From NCBI GenBank assembly GCA_943842625.1, contig CALTCK010000008.1, positions 110,635 through 174,634 on the forward strand: a stretch of DNA of 64,000 bases. The letters are read 5' to 3'. The position numbers and the translations under genes were made by a program. A model generated the notes under the pieces. That model was not told the origin of the DNA and did not search any database. It was given only the letters and a program-made list of their open reading frames with translations. The stretch comes from an uncultured Flavobacteriaceae bacterium (lineage in GTDB: Bacteria > Bacteroidota > Bacteroidia > Flavobacteriales > Flavobacteriaceae). Within the stretch, counting starts at the first letter, position 1; each line of letters starts with the position of its first letter. Below, in pieces: positions 35,015 to 45,020 of this stretch.

Positions 35015-35022
35015 CAAAAGTA
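35015..35022 (-). promoter_or_regulatory. candidate -7 box of sodA promoter
   Basis: TACTTTTG on the minus strand matches TAnnTTTG, about 30 bases before the sodA ATG. No -33 box is visible. Confidence 0.35.
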
Positions 35023-35139
35023 TATAATTAAAAGCGTAATCTAAAAATCTAAAATAATTTCATTCTTATAACACTATAAGTTATTCTAATATTAAGAATA
35101 AAAAACAGTATTTTAGTTATATTAGCACAAAGTATTTTT

Positions 35140-38100
35140 TTGATTAAATCCCCTTCATTTTCTATCTACAGTGCAGCTGCGGGCAGTGGTAAAACTTTTA
35201 CCCTTGTAAAAGAATATTTGAAAATTATTCTAAAAGCACCTAGGGAAGATTATTATAAACACCTTTTAGCAATTACTTTTACTAATAGAGCTGTAAAAGA
35301 AATGAAAGAGAGAATTGTTTCAAATCTTATTTCCTTTTCGAGTTCTTCAATTATTGAGAATCCTTCGGTAATGATTCTTCAAGTTATAAATGAAACAGAA
35401 CTAAATTTAGTTTTTATTCAAAAAAAATCAAAAAAGATCTTAAATTACTTACTAAATAATTACTCAAGCTTTAGTGTTGAAACTATTGATAGCTTTAATC
35501 ATCGATTGATAAGAACCTTTGCAAGAGACTTAAAGCTGTCAGGAAATTTTGAGGTTAGTTTGGATGTTGAAAAGTTACTAAATGAGGCTGTTGAATTATT
35601 AATTTCAAAAGCTGGAGAGCACAAAGAAATAACAAAAACAATTCTCCAATTCTCTTTTGAAAAAATAGATGAAGATAAATCTTGGGATATATCAAAAGAG
35701 GTAGCAGAAGTAGCAAAATTAATATTTAATGAAAATTCTATAGCTCATTTAGAGGTTTTAAAATCTAAAAATTTAAGTGATTTTAAAAAATTCAAAAATA
35801 AATTACTTCACAAAAAAGTATTTTTAGAAAAAAGTATTTTCAAAAAATCTTCTGAAGTATTAGAGAAAATTTTTTGCGCCGGTTTGAAACCAGAAGATTT
35901 TTTAAGAAAGACCTTACCGAATCATTTTGAAAAGCTAACAAAAGGTAATTACAACGTATATGGTAATAAACTACTAGAAAACTTACAAAATGGAACTGCC
36001 CTTTATAAAACAAATGCTTCAGAAAATGTGTCTTCAACTATTGATGCTCTAAACCCTTTTTTATTAGAAAATTACACCAAAATAAAGTTTTTGGCCTTTC
36101 AGCATCAACTGGTATTAGAAATATTAAAAAAACTAACTCCTTTGTCAGTGATTAACTTAGTAAATAAGGAAATAGAATTTTTAAAAGAAGATCAAAATAT
36201 TCTACCAATTTCTGACTTTAATAGCATTGTAAACGCTGAAATTAAAAACCAGCCCGCTCCATTTATTTACGAAAGGCTCGGGGAGTATTATCGCCATTTT
36301 TTTATTGATGAATTTCAAGATACATCATTATTACAATGGAACAATTTAATTCCTTTAATAGAAAATGCCATCACACAACAATATCAAGACGGACAACAAG
36401 GAACTTTAATGTTGGTAGGCGACGTTAAGCAATCTATTTACCGTTGGAGAGGAGGTTTGCCTGAACAATTCATGGATCTTATAAACGTCAAGAATCCATT
36501 TTATGTAGAGAAACAGACAATCAATCTACCTAAAAATTATAGGTCTAAAAAAGAAATTGTAGATTTTAACAATGAGTTTTTTACCTATGTTTCTAAAAAA
36601 ATGGGCAGTTTAATACATCAAAATATATATAAAAATGGCAGTAAACAAATTAGCGAACAGAGTGAAGGAGGCTATCTTAAAATTGAATTTTTAGATTTTA
36701 AAAATAAAAAAGAAGCAAATTCTATTTACCCAAAAAGAGTATTAGATACCGTTAAAGAGTTACTAAAAGAAGGTTATCTTGAAAAGGATATTTGTATTTT
36801 AACCAGAAAAAAAGCAGATGGAATTATTATTAGTACTCACCTTCAAGAAAACAATATTAATGTTATTTCTTCAGAAACATTACTTTTAAAACAGTCCTCT
36901 AACGTTCTTTTTTTAGTTCATTGTCTTTATTTAAGCTTGTTTCAAAGTCATGAGGAAATAAAAATTAAATGTTTAGATTTTTTATACGAACGCTCTTCAG
37001 CTTATACTGATAAACACAGCTATTTTAACTCGTTAATAAAGGATATTAATTTTGTTAATTATTTAAAAAAAGAGTTTAATTTTTCATTTGAAGAAATAAA
37101 ACTAAAGCCACTCTTTGATAGTGTCGAATATATTTTAAAACGGTTTGGTTTAGAAAAAAATGTAGATGCTTACATGGTTGGATTTATGGATATGGTTTTC
37201 GATTTTAGCTTAAAACCAAACTCAAGTAAATTAACTTTTTTAGAAGAATGGGAAATTAAAAAAGAAAAAGCAAGTATAGTAATTAGTGAACAAATTAATG
37301 GGGTTCAACAGATGACCATTCATAAATCGAAGGGACTTGAATTTCCCGTTGTTATTTTTCCTTATGCAGATTTAGACATTTATAAATTGAAAGAGAATAA
37401 AACTTGGTTTCCTTTAAACCAAAAAGAACTTGGGTTCAAAGAAACACTAATTGATTGTGGAATCAACAAAATAGAAGAATTTGGAACAGAAGGAAAAATA
37501 ATCGCTCAAAAACAAAAAGAAACATTAGAACTTGATAACCTTAATTTACTTTATGTTACTCTTACTAGGGCTACAACACAATTGTATATTTTTTCAGGAA
37601 AACCAACCCACAAAAAAGATAATTTTATAAAGACATATAGCCAATATTTTTACGAATTTTTGAAAGAAAAAAAGCTTTTAGAACATGATAAATGGACATA
37701 TGAATTTGGACAAAAACAAACAAATAGTGAAAAACATCATCATTTATTTTTAAACACTATTTCTCACACTCATCATTTCTCACTACTTCAAGATCTTGAT
37801 TTAACTATTTCCTCAAGAGATGCTTTTCTTTGGGGGACCAATGTTCAGGATGCTTTAGATAGCGGAACATTAGTTCATGAGTATATGCAAAAAATAGTAC
37901 GAGAAGAAGACTTGATGCTTGTTATTGATGATGTTAAAGAAAGCGCAACATTACCAAATAAAAATGAATTGATTAAGGTGTTATCTCAGATAGTTAAACA
38001 TCCAGATCTAAACCAACTTTTTAAATCTTCAGAAAAAGTGGAAGTGGAAAGAAAAATAATAACATCTAAAGGAACTGTTTTAATACCTGATCGTTTAAAT

Positions 38101-38274
38101 ATTAATGAAGCTGGAGAAATAACAATAACTGACTATAAAACGGGGAAATATCAAAAAAAACATGAAGTTCAAATTAATAATTATGAGCTTGCATTACAAG
38201 AAATGGGGTTCATAATATCAGAAAAATTATTGATCTATTGTTCTTCTAAAGAAATTGAGATAAAAAAGGTTTAA
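35140..38274 (+). CDS. AddA/RecB-like UvrD helicase-nuclease
   Basis: A 1,044-residue ATP-dependent helicase-nuclease for double-strand break repair. Helicase motifs: Walker A SAAAGSGKTFTL (about 11-22), TFTNRAVKEM (Ia), HFFIDEFQDTSLLQW (II), LVGDVKQSIYRWRGG (III), QQMTIHKSKGLEFPVVIFP (V) and LLYVTLTRA (VI). The C-terminal PD-(D/E)XK nuclease shows TLVHEYMQKIV, IPDRLNI and ITDYKTGKY. Start is TTG at 35140, the only reasonable start before Walker A. The partner AddB-like gene is 2.8 kb downstream, after kbl and an OmpA gene. The protein resembles AddA of AddAB rather than RecB, since it also has a nuclease domain and no RecC/RecD is nearby. Confidence 0.88.
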   Translation: MIKSPSFSIYSAAAGSGKTFTLVKEYLKIILKAPREDYYKHLLAITFTNRAVKEMKERIVSNLISFSSSSIIENPSVMILQVINETELNLVFIQKKSKKILNYLLNNYSSFSVETIDSFNHRLIRTFARDLKLSGNFEVSLDVEKLLNEAVELLISKAGEHKEITKTILQFSFEKIDEDKSWDISKEVAEVAKLIFNENSIAHLEVLKSKNLSDFKKFKNKLLHKKVFLEKSIFKKSSEVLEKIFCAGLKPEDFLRKTLPNHFEKLTKGNYNVYGNKLLENLQNGTALYKTNASENVSSTIDALNPFLLENYTKIKFLAFQHQLVLEILKKLTPLSVINLVNKEIEFLKEDQNILPISDFNSIVNAEIKNQPAPFIYERLGEYYRHFFIDEFQDTSLLQWNNLIPLIENAITQQYQDGQQGTLMLVGDVKQSIYRWRGGLPEQFMDLINVKNPFYVEKQTINLPKNYRSKKEIVDFNNEFFTYVSKKMGSLIHQNIYKNGSKQISEQSEGGYLKIEFLDFKNKKEANSIYPKRVLDTVKELLKEGYLEKDICILTRKKADGIIISTHLQENNINVISSETLLLKQSSNVLFLVHCLYLSLFQSHEEIKIKCLDFLYERSSAYTDKHSYFNSLIKDINFVNYLKKEFNFSFEEIKLKPLFDSVEYILKRFGLEKNVDAYMVGFMDMVFDFSLKPNSSKLTFLEEWEIKKEKASIVISEQINGVQQMTIHKSKGLEFPVVIFPYADLDIYKLKENKTWFPLNQKELGFKETLIDCGINKIEEFGTEGKIIAQKQKETLELDNLNLLYVTLTRATTQLYIFSGKPTHKKDNFIKTYSQYFYEFLKEKKLLEHDKWTYEFGQKQTNSEKHHHLFLNTISHTHHFSLLQDLDLTISSRDAFLWGTNVQDALDSGTLVHEYMQKIVREEDLMLVIDDVKESATLPNKNELIKVLSQIVKHPDLNQLFKSSEKVEVERKIITSKGTVLIPDRLNINEAGEITITDYKTGKYQKKHEVQINNYELALQEMGFIISEKLLIYCSSKEIEIKKV

Positions 38275-38297
38275 TTTTGAAATTTTAAAAATCAATT

Positions 38298-39491
38298 ATG
38301 TACGGTAAAATCCAAGAACATTTTTCAAATGAAATCCAAGAGATAAAAGACAATGGTCTTTTTAAAAAAGAAAGAATTATCACTTCTCCACAAGGAGCAG
38401 TTATTAAAATTTCTTCAGGTGAAGAAGTAATAAATTTTTGTTCAAACAATTATTTAGGCTTATCAGATAATCCTGAAGTAATTCAAGCAGCAAAAGATGC
38501 TATGGATTCCCACGGTTTTGGGATGTCATCTGTTCGATTTATTTGTGGAACTCAAGATATCCACAAAACATTAGAGCAAAGAATCGCAGATTTTTATCAA
38601 ACAGAAGACACAATCCTTTACGCAGCAGCTTTTGACGCTAATGGTGGAGTTTTTGAACCTTTGCTCACAAAAGAGGATGCAATAATCTCAGATTCATTAA
38701 ATCATGCATCAATTATTGATGGTGTAAGGTTGTGTAAAGCAGCAAGATATCGCTATAAAAACAGCGATATGAATGATTTAGAGCAGCAATTAATTGAAGC
38801 AAATAAAAATGGAGCAAGATTTAAATTAATTGTTACTGACGGGGTATTTTCTATGGACGGTATTGTAGCACCATTAGATAAAATATGTGAATTAGCTGAA
38901 AAGTATGATGCGTTGGTTATGATTGATGAATGTCATGCAACTGGATTTATTGGAAAAACCGGTCGTGGAACTTTAGAGAAAAAGAAAGTTTTAAATAAAA
39001 TAGACATTATTACAGGTACGTTAGGAAAAGCTCTTGGTGGTGCAATGGGAGGCTATACCACAGGTAAAAAAGAAATTATAGAACTATTAAGGCAACGATC
39101 TAGACCTTATTTATTTTCTAACTCTCTTGCTCCTGCTTTAGTTGGAGCATCTATTAAAGTTTTTGATTTAATTTCCAACGATACACAATTGAGAGATCAA
39201 CTTGAAAACAATACAAATTATTTTAAAAAAGGCATGAAAAATGCTGGTTTTGAAATCGTTGAGGGCGATTCAGCGATTGTTCCTGTTATGTTGTACGATG
39301 CAAAGTTATCTCAAACCATGGCAAATTTACTTTTAGATGAAGGAATATACGTCATAGGATTTTTTTATCCTGTGGTTCCAAAGGGCAAGGCAAGGATTAG
39401 AGTGCAGCTGTCTGCATCACACAATAAAGAACATTTAGACAAAGCAATTCGTGCATTTGTTAAAATTGGTAAAAAGCTTAATGTAATTTAA
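38298..39491 (+). CDS. kbl: glycine C-acetyltransferase (2-amino-3-ketobutyrate CoA ligase)
   Basis: Kbl cleaves 2-amino-3-ketobutyrate with CoA to glycine and acetyl-CoA, in threonine breakdown. The 397-residue alpha-oxoamine synthase has [14 protein letters not shown], the [12 protein letters not shown] motif and the PLP lysine in [17 protein letters not shown]. Length and the LGKALGG motif fit Kbl better than BioF or KBL-like serine palmitoyltransferase, but these are close relatives. It lies 23 bases after the AddA-like gene. No threonine dehydrogenase (tdh) is in the window. Confidence 0.88.
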   Translation: MYGKIQEHFSNEIQEIKDNGLFKKERIITSPQGAVIKISSGEEVINFCSNNYLGLSDNPEVIQAAKDAMDSHGFGMSSVRFICGTQDIHKTLEQRIADFYQTEDTILYAAAFDANGGVFEPLLTKEDAIISDSLNHASIIDGVRLCKAARYRYKNSDMNDLEQQLIEANKNGARFKLIVTDGVFSMDGIVAPLDKICELAEKYDALVMIDECHATGFIGKTGRGTLEKKKVLNKIDIITGTLGKALGGAMGGYTTGKKEIIELLRQRSRPYLFSNSLAPALVGASIKVFDLISNDTQLRDQLENNTNYFKKGMKNAGFEIVEGDSAIVPVMLYDAKLSQTMANLLLDEGIYVIGFFYPVVPKGKARIRVQLSASHNKEHLDKAIRAFVKIGKKLNVI

Positions 39492-39554
39492 ATATAAAAA
39501 GAGTCTTTTTAGCAATAAAAACAAGCATTTATTAAAAAATTTAATAGATTTATT

Positions 39555-39585
39555 TTTGTTAATAAATTTTAACAACTTACTTTTG
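39555..39585 (+). promoter_or_regulatory. promoter of the OmpA gene
   Basis: TTTG at 39555-39558 and TACTTTTG at 39578-39585 are separated by 19 bases, a complete -33/-7 pair. Transcription should begin near 39592, about 30 bases before the ATG at 39622. This is the best promoter match in the window. Confidence 0.65.
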
Positions 39586-39621
39586 CCTTTAATAACACTT
39601 AAAAAATTTAAACATTCAAAT

Positions 39622-41004
39622 ATGAAACATCTAAACATTTTTTTAGTAGCAATACTCTTTACGATAGGAGTAGGTGTGTCTAATGCACAGGATAAAAATA
39701 ATCCTTGGTCAATTGAAGTTGGTGTAAACGCAGTCGATTTTTTTCCAATAGAAAAAACTGATGATGGAAGATTTCCAGCAACAACAAAAGGCGGTATTTT
39801 TACCGAATACTTTAACGCAAATGACCATTGGAACATGGTTCCTACACTTTCTGAATTGAAAATAGGAAAATACCTAGATAACGGATTTACATTCGCGGTA
39901 GCTGGTTCTTTCAACAAGATCTCTAGAGTAGGTGATGAAGCAGCTAACGATTTATCATATATTGGGATTGATGGAGAAATAAAATATAGTTTGAGAGAAT
40001 TATTAAATGATTGCTGGTTTGCACCATACCTTGGTGTAGGTGGTGGTTATACATGGGTTGATAATGTTGGATTTGGAACTGCTAATGGGATTTTAGGAGT
40101 TGACTTTTGGGTTGCCGAAAACTTGGCATTATCTGCACAGTCAACCTACAAACATTCATTTGAAGACAATTATGGAGTTACTCATTTTCAACACACTGTT
40201 GGTGTTAAATTTAAGTTTGGTGGTAAAGACACTGATGGAGATGGAATTTACGACTACGAAGATGAATGCCCTGAAACACCAGGTTTAGAAGAATTTAACG
40301 GATGTCCTGATACAGATGGAGATGGTATAGAAGATAGAAACGATGAATGTCCAAATACTCCAGGCCTTCCTGAATTTAATGGATGTCCTGATACAGATGG
40401 TGACGGTATACCAGATCATTTAGATGCGTGTCCAAATACAGCTGGTTTAGCTGAATATAACGGATGTCCTGATACAGATGGTGATGGCGTTTCGGATAAC
40501 GAAGACGAATGTCCTACAGTTGCCGGTCCAAAGGAAAACAATGGATGTCCTTGGCCAGACAGAGACGGTGATAGCGTTCCAGATAATGTAGATGAGTGTC
40601 CAGATGTTATGGGAACAGTTGCCAACAATGGCTGTCCAGAAGTTTCTGAAGCTATAAGAAAAGCTTTAAGTACTTACGCAAAAACAATCTTGTTTGATAC
40701 AGGTAAATCAACAATAAAATCAATATCTGCTGGTGTTTTAAACGATATATCTGGTATTATGGAAGAATATCCAAACGCTAGATTTATGGTTGAAGGACAT
40801 ACAGATAACACAGGTAGCGAGGCATTTAATTTGACTCTTTCTAAGAAAAGAGCTAGTGCAGTTGTAGATTACCTTACTGAAAAAGGAGTTGATGCTGGAA
40901 GATTAGATTCTACAGGTTATGGAGAAAAAACCCCACTTGATTCTAACAAAACAAAAGAAGGTAGAGCTAACAACAGAAGAGTTGAAATTAGCCATATTAA
41001 ATAA
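39622..41004 (+). CDS. OmpA-family outer membrane protein with TSP type-3 repeats
   Basis: A 460-residue outer-membrane protein: signal peptide (hydrophobic [18 protein letters not shown]), an N-terminal beta-barrel-like domain (to about residue 200), five calcium-binding thrombospondin type-3-like repeats of the form DTDGDG...DECP...NGCP (about 205-335), and a C-terminal peptidoglycan-binding OmpA domain with [23 protein letters not shown] and [22 protein letters not shown]. It likely anchors the outer membrane to peptidoglycan. I chose the ATG at 39622; the longer frame from a TTG at 39556 starts inside the -33 box. A strong promoter and terminator bracket it, so it is expressed as a single gene. 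Confidence 0.92.
   Translation: MKHLNIFLVAILFTIGVGVSNAQDKNNPWSIEVGVNAVDFFPIEKTDDGRFPATTKGGIFTEYFNANDHWNMVPTLSELKIGKYLDNGFTFAVAGSFNKISRVGDEAANDLSYIGIDGEIKYSLRELLNDCWFAPYLGVGGGYTWVDNVGFGTANGILGVDFWVAENLALSAQSTYKHSFEDNYGVTHFQHTVGVKFKFGGKDTDGDGIYDYEDECPETPGLEEFNGCPDTDGDGIEDRNDECPNTPGLPEFNGCPDTDGDGIPDHLDACPNTAGLAEYNGCPDTDGDGVSDNEDECPTVAGPKENNGCPWPDRDGDSVPDNVDECPDVMGTVANNGCPEVSEAIRKALSTYAKTILFDTGKSTIKSISAGVLNDISGIMEEYPNARFMVEGHTDNTGSEAFNLTLSKKRASAVVDYLTEKGVDAGRLDSTGYGEKTPLDSNKTKEGRANNRRVEISHIK
40228..40640 (+). repeat. TSP type-3 coding repeats
   Basis: Five tandem units of about 75-84 bases, each encoding DTDGDG...DECP...NGCP. The GGATGTCCTGATACAGATGG word recurs at the unit joins. Such repeats can gain or lose units. 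Confidence 0.85.
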
Positions 41005-41029
41005 TATTTAATATTATATATATAAAATA

Positions 41030-41057
41030 AACGTCTCGACTTGTCGAGGCGTTTTTT
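41030..41057 (+). terminator. rho-independent terminator after OmpA gene
   Basis: AACGTCTCGAC (41030-41040) pairs with GTCGAGGCGTT, with one G-T pair, and runs into TTTTTT (41052-41057). It ends only 9 bases before the start of the AddB-like gene. Confidence 0.85.
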
Positions 41058-41065
41058 ATTTTTAT

Positions 41066-43783
41066 ATGATGATTACATTCTTAGAAGAGACGCTCAATAA
41101 AATAAAAGAGGAAACCTTTGATATTTCTGAACTCACAATTATCCTTCCAAGTAAAAGGGCCTGTGGATTTTTACTAAATCATCTAAAATCATCTCATAAT
41201 AAAACAATTTTTTCTCCTGAAATTATTAGTATTGAGGAATTTATTCAAGAGATTTCAGGTCTAGAGATTATTGATAATACTGATCTTTTATTTGAGAGCT
41301 ACAAAGTTTATCTTAAGGTAGTTTCGAGCCAAGAAAAAGATAGTTTTGAAGTTTATTCAACATGGGCAAATACCCTTCTAAACGACTTTAGTGAGATAGA
41401 CAGACACTTAGTCCCAACTAATTCATTTTTTAATTATTTGAGTAAAATTAAAAATATTAATTATTGGGATGTACAAAGTGAACCAACCGAATTGATAAAA
41501 AACTATTTAAAATTTTGGAATAGTTTACCTTCCTTCTATAATTTGCTTAAAACAGAATTATTACATAAAAATCGAGGATATCAGGGTATTGTTTATCGAG
41601 AGGCAGCAGAAAATATAGAACATTATAAATTAAACAAGACAAACAAACCTCATATTTTTATTGGATTTAACGCTCTTAATAACGCAGAACAGATAATAAT
41701 TCAAGAATTTCTTGAAGATAAGCAAACTAGAATTTATTGGGATATTGATCAATATTTTTACGACAGTAAAATTCATAATAGCTCTTATTTTATAAGACAA
41801 TACCTATCAAAGTGGAATTTTTATAAAACAAATCCGGCATCTTATATTTCTAATAATTATTGTTCAGATAAGAAAATAGATATTATTGAAACACAAAAAA
41901 ATATAAGTCAAGTCAAGTATATAGGAGATTTACTTTCTAGGCTGCCTGCTTCAGAATTAAACCAAACTGCTATAATTCTTGCAGACGAAAATTTATTAAT
42001 ACCACTACTTCATTCTATTCCAGAAAACGTTGATAAAGTTAATATCACGATGGGAGTTCATCTTAAACAATTTCCTATAACAGGTTTTTTTAATTTACTA
42101 ATTACGCTCCATAATTCCAATAAATCCCTATACTACTTTAAAGATATTATTGCGATATTAAACCATCCAGTTATCACTAAAATCTATCCTGACTATTCAA
42201 ATATTATTGAAAAAATCACAGTAAATAATTTGACATATTTAACATTTGAGAAGCTAATATCTTTATCATCTGATAAAGATCGCCATGTTATTAATATTCT
42301 TTTTGCTACTTGGAATAATAATAGCAATAAAGGGCTATCTGCGTGTTTAGAAATTATCGATTTTATAAAAAATACCAAAGCGTTATTTATTGAGAGAGCA
42401 GCACTTTATCAAATATTTAATGTCTTTAAAAAAATAGAGGATCTTAATTATAAATTTACACATTTTAAAAGTATAAAAACATTTCAAAAGGTTTTTTCAG
42501 ATATCATAAATACAACAACTGTAGATTATCAAGGCGATGCCTATAACGGGCTTCAAATTATGGGGGTTCTTGAGACCCGAGTTTTGGATTTTAAAAATAT
42601 AGTAGTAACTTCTTTAAATGAAGGTACTTTACCATCGGGTAAATCTAATAACTCTTTTATAACTTATGATTTAAAAAAAGAATACAAGCTCCCAACCTAT
42701 TCAGAAAAAGATGCTATTTATACGTATCATTTTTTCAGATTGTTGCACAGAGCAGAAAATGTAACTTTACTTTACAATAACTTCTCGGAGGGCATAAGTG
42801 GTGGAGAAAAAAGTAGATTTATTTCTCAAATTGAATTTGAAGAAAACCCAAGACATACAATTACTAAAAAGATAATAAGTCCTAATATTAAAAGTTGTAA
42901 GATAGAATTAAAGAGTATAAAGAAAACCGACGATGTAATTCAAAAAATTAAAGATATTGCTAAAGAAGGGTTTTCACCCTCTGCTTTAACATCCTACATT
43001 AGGAATCCAATAGATTTTTATCTTCAAAAAGTATTGGCAATTAATCAAACCAAAACTGTAGAAGAAATAGTGGCTACAAATACTTTAGGTACTATAGTTC
43101 ACGATACATTAGAGAGCTTTTATAAGCCGCTGGAAGGAGAAAAATTAAAATTAGACACTCTAGAAGCTATGAAAATTAAAATCGGTTCAGAGGTCGAAAA
43201 ACAATTTAAAAAAACCTATAAAGAAGGAACTTATAATAAAGGTAAAAACCTAATCATATTTGAAGTTGCAAAATATTTTATTTTAAACTTTATTAATTAT
43301 GAAATGGATGATATTAAAAAAGGGAATGTTATTAAAATATTAAATATTGAAAGTAGATTAGCATCTGATTTCCCAATTAATGACATTGACGTTGACACAA
43401 AGATTAAAGGAAAAGTAGATCGTATTGATGAGTACAATGGAACCTTAAGAATTATAGATTACAAAACAGGTGTTGTTGAGCCACGTGATTTAGAGATCGG
43501 TGATTGGGGAGATTTAACTTTAGATTATAAATATAGCAAGGTTATTCAGGTACTTTCATATGCTTTCATGGTAAACAAAACAGCTAGCTACGAAAAGATT
43601 GAAGCTGGAATAATCTCTTTCAAAAGATTAAAAAAAGGATTCATAAAATTCACTCAAAAAGGAAAGCCTAAACAAAATAATATCACTCAGGAGATTCTTG
43701 ATAGTTATACCACTGAATTAAAAAAATTAATCCTTGAGATCAGCAATAAAGAAATTCCATTTAAAGAAAAAAATGTTGAGTAG
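41066..43783 (+). CDS. AddB-like PD-(D/E)XK nuclease, helicase-dead type
   Basis: A 905-residue AddB-like protein. The first ~600 residues resemble an inactivated UvrD-type helicase: there is no Walker A loop; LTIILPSKRACGFLLNHL takes the place of motif I. The C-terminal nuclease (about 640-900) has GTIVHDTLESFYK, KGKVDRIDEYNG and LRIIDYKTG, with the catalytic Asp/Lys. Classical AddB has an iron-sulfur cluster whose first cysteine lies in a CPxxF motif; here that position reads IRNPIDFYL and no cysteines are seen in the nuclease region. It should pair with the AddA-like gene at 35140. Two in-frame ATG codons (41066 and 41069) are equal candidates for the start. Next gene starts directly after the TAG. 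Confidence 0.8.
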   Translation: MMITFLEETLNKIKEETFDISELTIILPSKRACGFLLNHLKSSHNKTIFSPEIISIEEFIQEISGLEIIDNTDLLFESYKVYLKVVSSQEKDSFEVYSTWANTLLNDFSEIDRHLVPTNSFFNYLSKIKNINYWDVQSEPTELIKNYLKFWNSLPSFYNLLKTELLHKNRGYQGIVYREAAENIEHYKLNKTNKPHIFIGFNALNNAEQIIIQEFLEDKQTRIYWDIDQYFYDSKIHNSSYFIRQYLSKWNFYKTNPASYISNNYCSDKKIDIIETQKNISQVKYIGDLLSRLPASELNQTAIILADENLLIPLLHSIPENVDKVNITMGVHLKQFPITGFFNLLITLHNSNKSLYYFKDIIAILNHPVITKIYPDYSNIIEKITVNNLTYLTFEKLISLSSDKDRHVINILFATWNNNSNKGLSACLEIIDFIKNTKALFIERAALYQIFNVFKKIEDLNYKFTHFKSIKTFQKVFSDIINTTTVDYQGDAYNGLQIMGVLETRVLDFKNIVVTSLNEGTLPSGKSNNSFITYDLKKEYKLPTYSEKDAIYTYHFFRLLHRAENVTLLYNNFSEGISGGEKSRFISQIEFEENPRHTITKKIISPNIKSCKIELKSIKKTDDVIQKIKDIAKEGFSPSALTSYIRNPIDFYLQKVLAINQTKTVEEIVATNTLGTIVHDTLESFYKPLEGEKLKLDTLEAMKIKIGSEVEKQFKKTYKEGTYNKGKNLIIFEVAKYFILNFINYEMDDIKKGNVIKILNIESRLASDFPINDIDVDTKIKGKVDRIDEYNGTLRIIDYKTGVVEPRDLEIGDWGDLTLDYKYSKVIQVLSYAFMVNKTASYEKIEAGIISFKRLKKGFIKFTQKGKPKQNNITQEILDSYTTELKKLILEISNKEIPFKEKNVE

Positions 43784-44635
43784 ATGATTATAAAAAATCT
43801 GATTTTAGAGAGAAAAAATAAAAAATCTATTGTTTATGATGTTTTTTACAAGGAATCCAATACTCCAAAACCTATAATTATTTTTTGCCACGGCTATAAA
43901 GGTTACAAAGATTGGGGGGCATGGAATTTAGTAGCTAAACAGTTTTTGGAAGAAGGATTTTTCTTTATAAAATTTAATTTTTCTTACAACGGAGGTACAA
44001 TTGAAAATCCAATTGATTTCAACGATCTTGAGGCTTTTGCAAATAATAATTTTAGTAAGGAGCTAGATGATCTAGAATCAGTTATTAATTTAATTAATTT
44101 AAATACTAATTTTAGTAAGGAGTTAGATTCCACTAATATATCTTTAGTTGCACATAGTAGAGGTGCTGGTATTATTCTAATTAAAGCATCTGAGGATAGT
44201 CGAGTAAAAAGCGTAATTACTTGGGGGGGGGTTAGTGATTTTAAATCAAGGTTTCTTATAGGTTCTGATCATTTTAATAATTGGAAAGAAAAAGGAATTA
44301 CGTTTATAGAAAATTCAAGAACAAAACAACAGATGCCTCATTATTTCCAATTTTTTGAAGATTTTGTGAATAACGAAGAACGCCTTACCATTAAACTTGC
44401 AGTTAAAAAGATAAAAATCCCAATGCTAATAATTCATGGTGCAGCAGACGCTACTGTAATGGAAAAAGAAGCTAGACTTTTACATCAATGGAATCCACTT
44501 AGTGAATTAAAAGTACTTGAAAAAGCTGATCATTCTTTTGGCACAAGACACCCCTGGAAAGGCAAAAATCTGCCTAAAGATTTAAAAAAAGTAGTTGAAA
44601 GTTCTATTTCTTTTCTAAATAAATTAACTCTGTGA
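43784..44635 (+). CDS. alpha/beta hydrolase
   Basis: A 283-residue alpha/beta-hydrolase fold protein. HG region FCHGYKGYKDWGAW gives the oxyanion residues, the nucleophile elbow is VAHSRGAGIILIKA (Ser), the acid is in IIHGAADATV (Asp), and the histidine in EKADHSFGTRHPW. Substrate unknown; the family includes esterases and dipeptidyl-peptidase-like enzymes. Its ATG follows the AddB-like stop directly (TAGATG), suggesting coupling. A 28-base near-repeat 60 bases apart (44041 and 44101) encodes a duplicated NFSKELD segment in the lid region. Its 3' end overlaps a convergent small gene by 12 bases. Confidence 0.86.
   Translation: MIIKNLILERKNKKSIVYDVFYKESNTPKPIIIFCHGYKGYKDWGAWNLVAKQFLEEGFFFIKFNFSYNGGTIENPIDFNDLEAFANNNFSKELDDLESVINLINLNTNFSKELDSTNISLVAHSRGAGIILIKASEDSRVKSVITWGGVSDFKSRFLIGSDHFNNWKEKGITFIENSRTKQQMPHYFQFFEDFVNNEERLTIKLAVKKIKIPMLIIHGAADATVMEKEARLLHQWNPLSELKVLEKADHSFGTRHPWKGKNLPKDLKKVVESSISFLNKLTL
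44041..44128 (+). repeat. in-frame near-repeat inside the hydrolase gene
   Basis: Bases 44041-44068 and 44101-44128 differ at only two of 28 positions; the offset is exactly 60 bases (20 codons). Both encode an N-x-F-S-K-E-L-D segment. Confidence 0.8.
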
Positions 44636-44845
44636 GCGCCCCTTCAGTCTGACTTCTATTTTCTTTTTTATAACTGTAAGGCGCTTCATTAAATCCATAA
44701 GTTCAGGATCTTTATTTTCTTTATAGATTTCATTTACACCTAATATAAGTGCTTTTACCTCTCTAGAAGCAACTATTCTATCACTCGTGGTTTGAAAAGA
44801 AAGTTTTCTAGTTTCAAACTCTAAGGCTTTATCTATAATTTCCAT
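44624..44845 (-). CDS. small helical protein of unknown function
   Basis: A 73-residue soluble, probably all-helical and slightly basic protein (EIIDKALEFETRKLSFQ, SREVKALILGVNEIYK, LMDLMKRLTVIKKKIEVRL). I cannot assign a family. It converges on and overlaps the hydrolase by 12 bases, and it has an ATG and a clean stop. A small regulatory or adaptor role is possible but not supported by any motif. Confidence 0.55.
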   Translation of the reverse strand: MEIIDKALEFETRKLSFQTTSDRIVASREVKALILGVNEIYKENKDPELMDLMKRLTVIKKKIEVRLKGRSQS

Positions 44846-44994
44846 AAGGTATTATTTTGTATTATACCGTAAATATATTTATATAAATGAATTAACCAAT
44901 AATTTATTAAAAAAATTTTGATAGAGTTTTTTTTAAAACAAGAAGCTTTTTGTGGAGACTAAGATTGTTTAATATATTATTGCAACTAATTTAA

Positions 44995-45002
44995 TAAATT
45001 TG
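44995..45002 (+). promoter_or_regulatory. candidate -7 box of the GNAT-MATE unit
   Basis: TAAATTTG matches TAnnTTTG, 18 bases before the ATG at 45021. No -33 box at normal distance. Confidence 0.35.
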
Positions 45003-45020
45003 AAAAAATAAAGTGATTAA

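Noticed and set aside
39556..39621. N-terminal extension of the OmpA gene from a TTG
   Set aside because: Begins within the -33 promoter box; a proper signal peptide starts at 39622.
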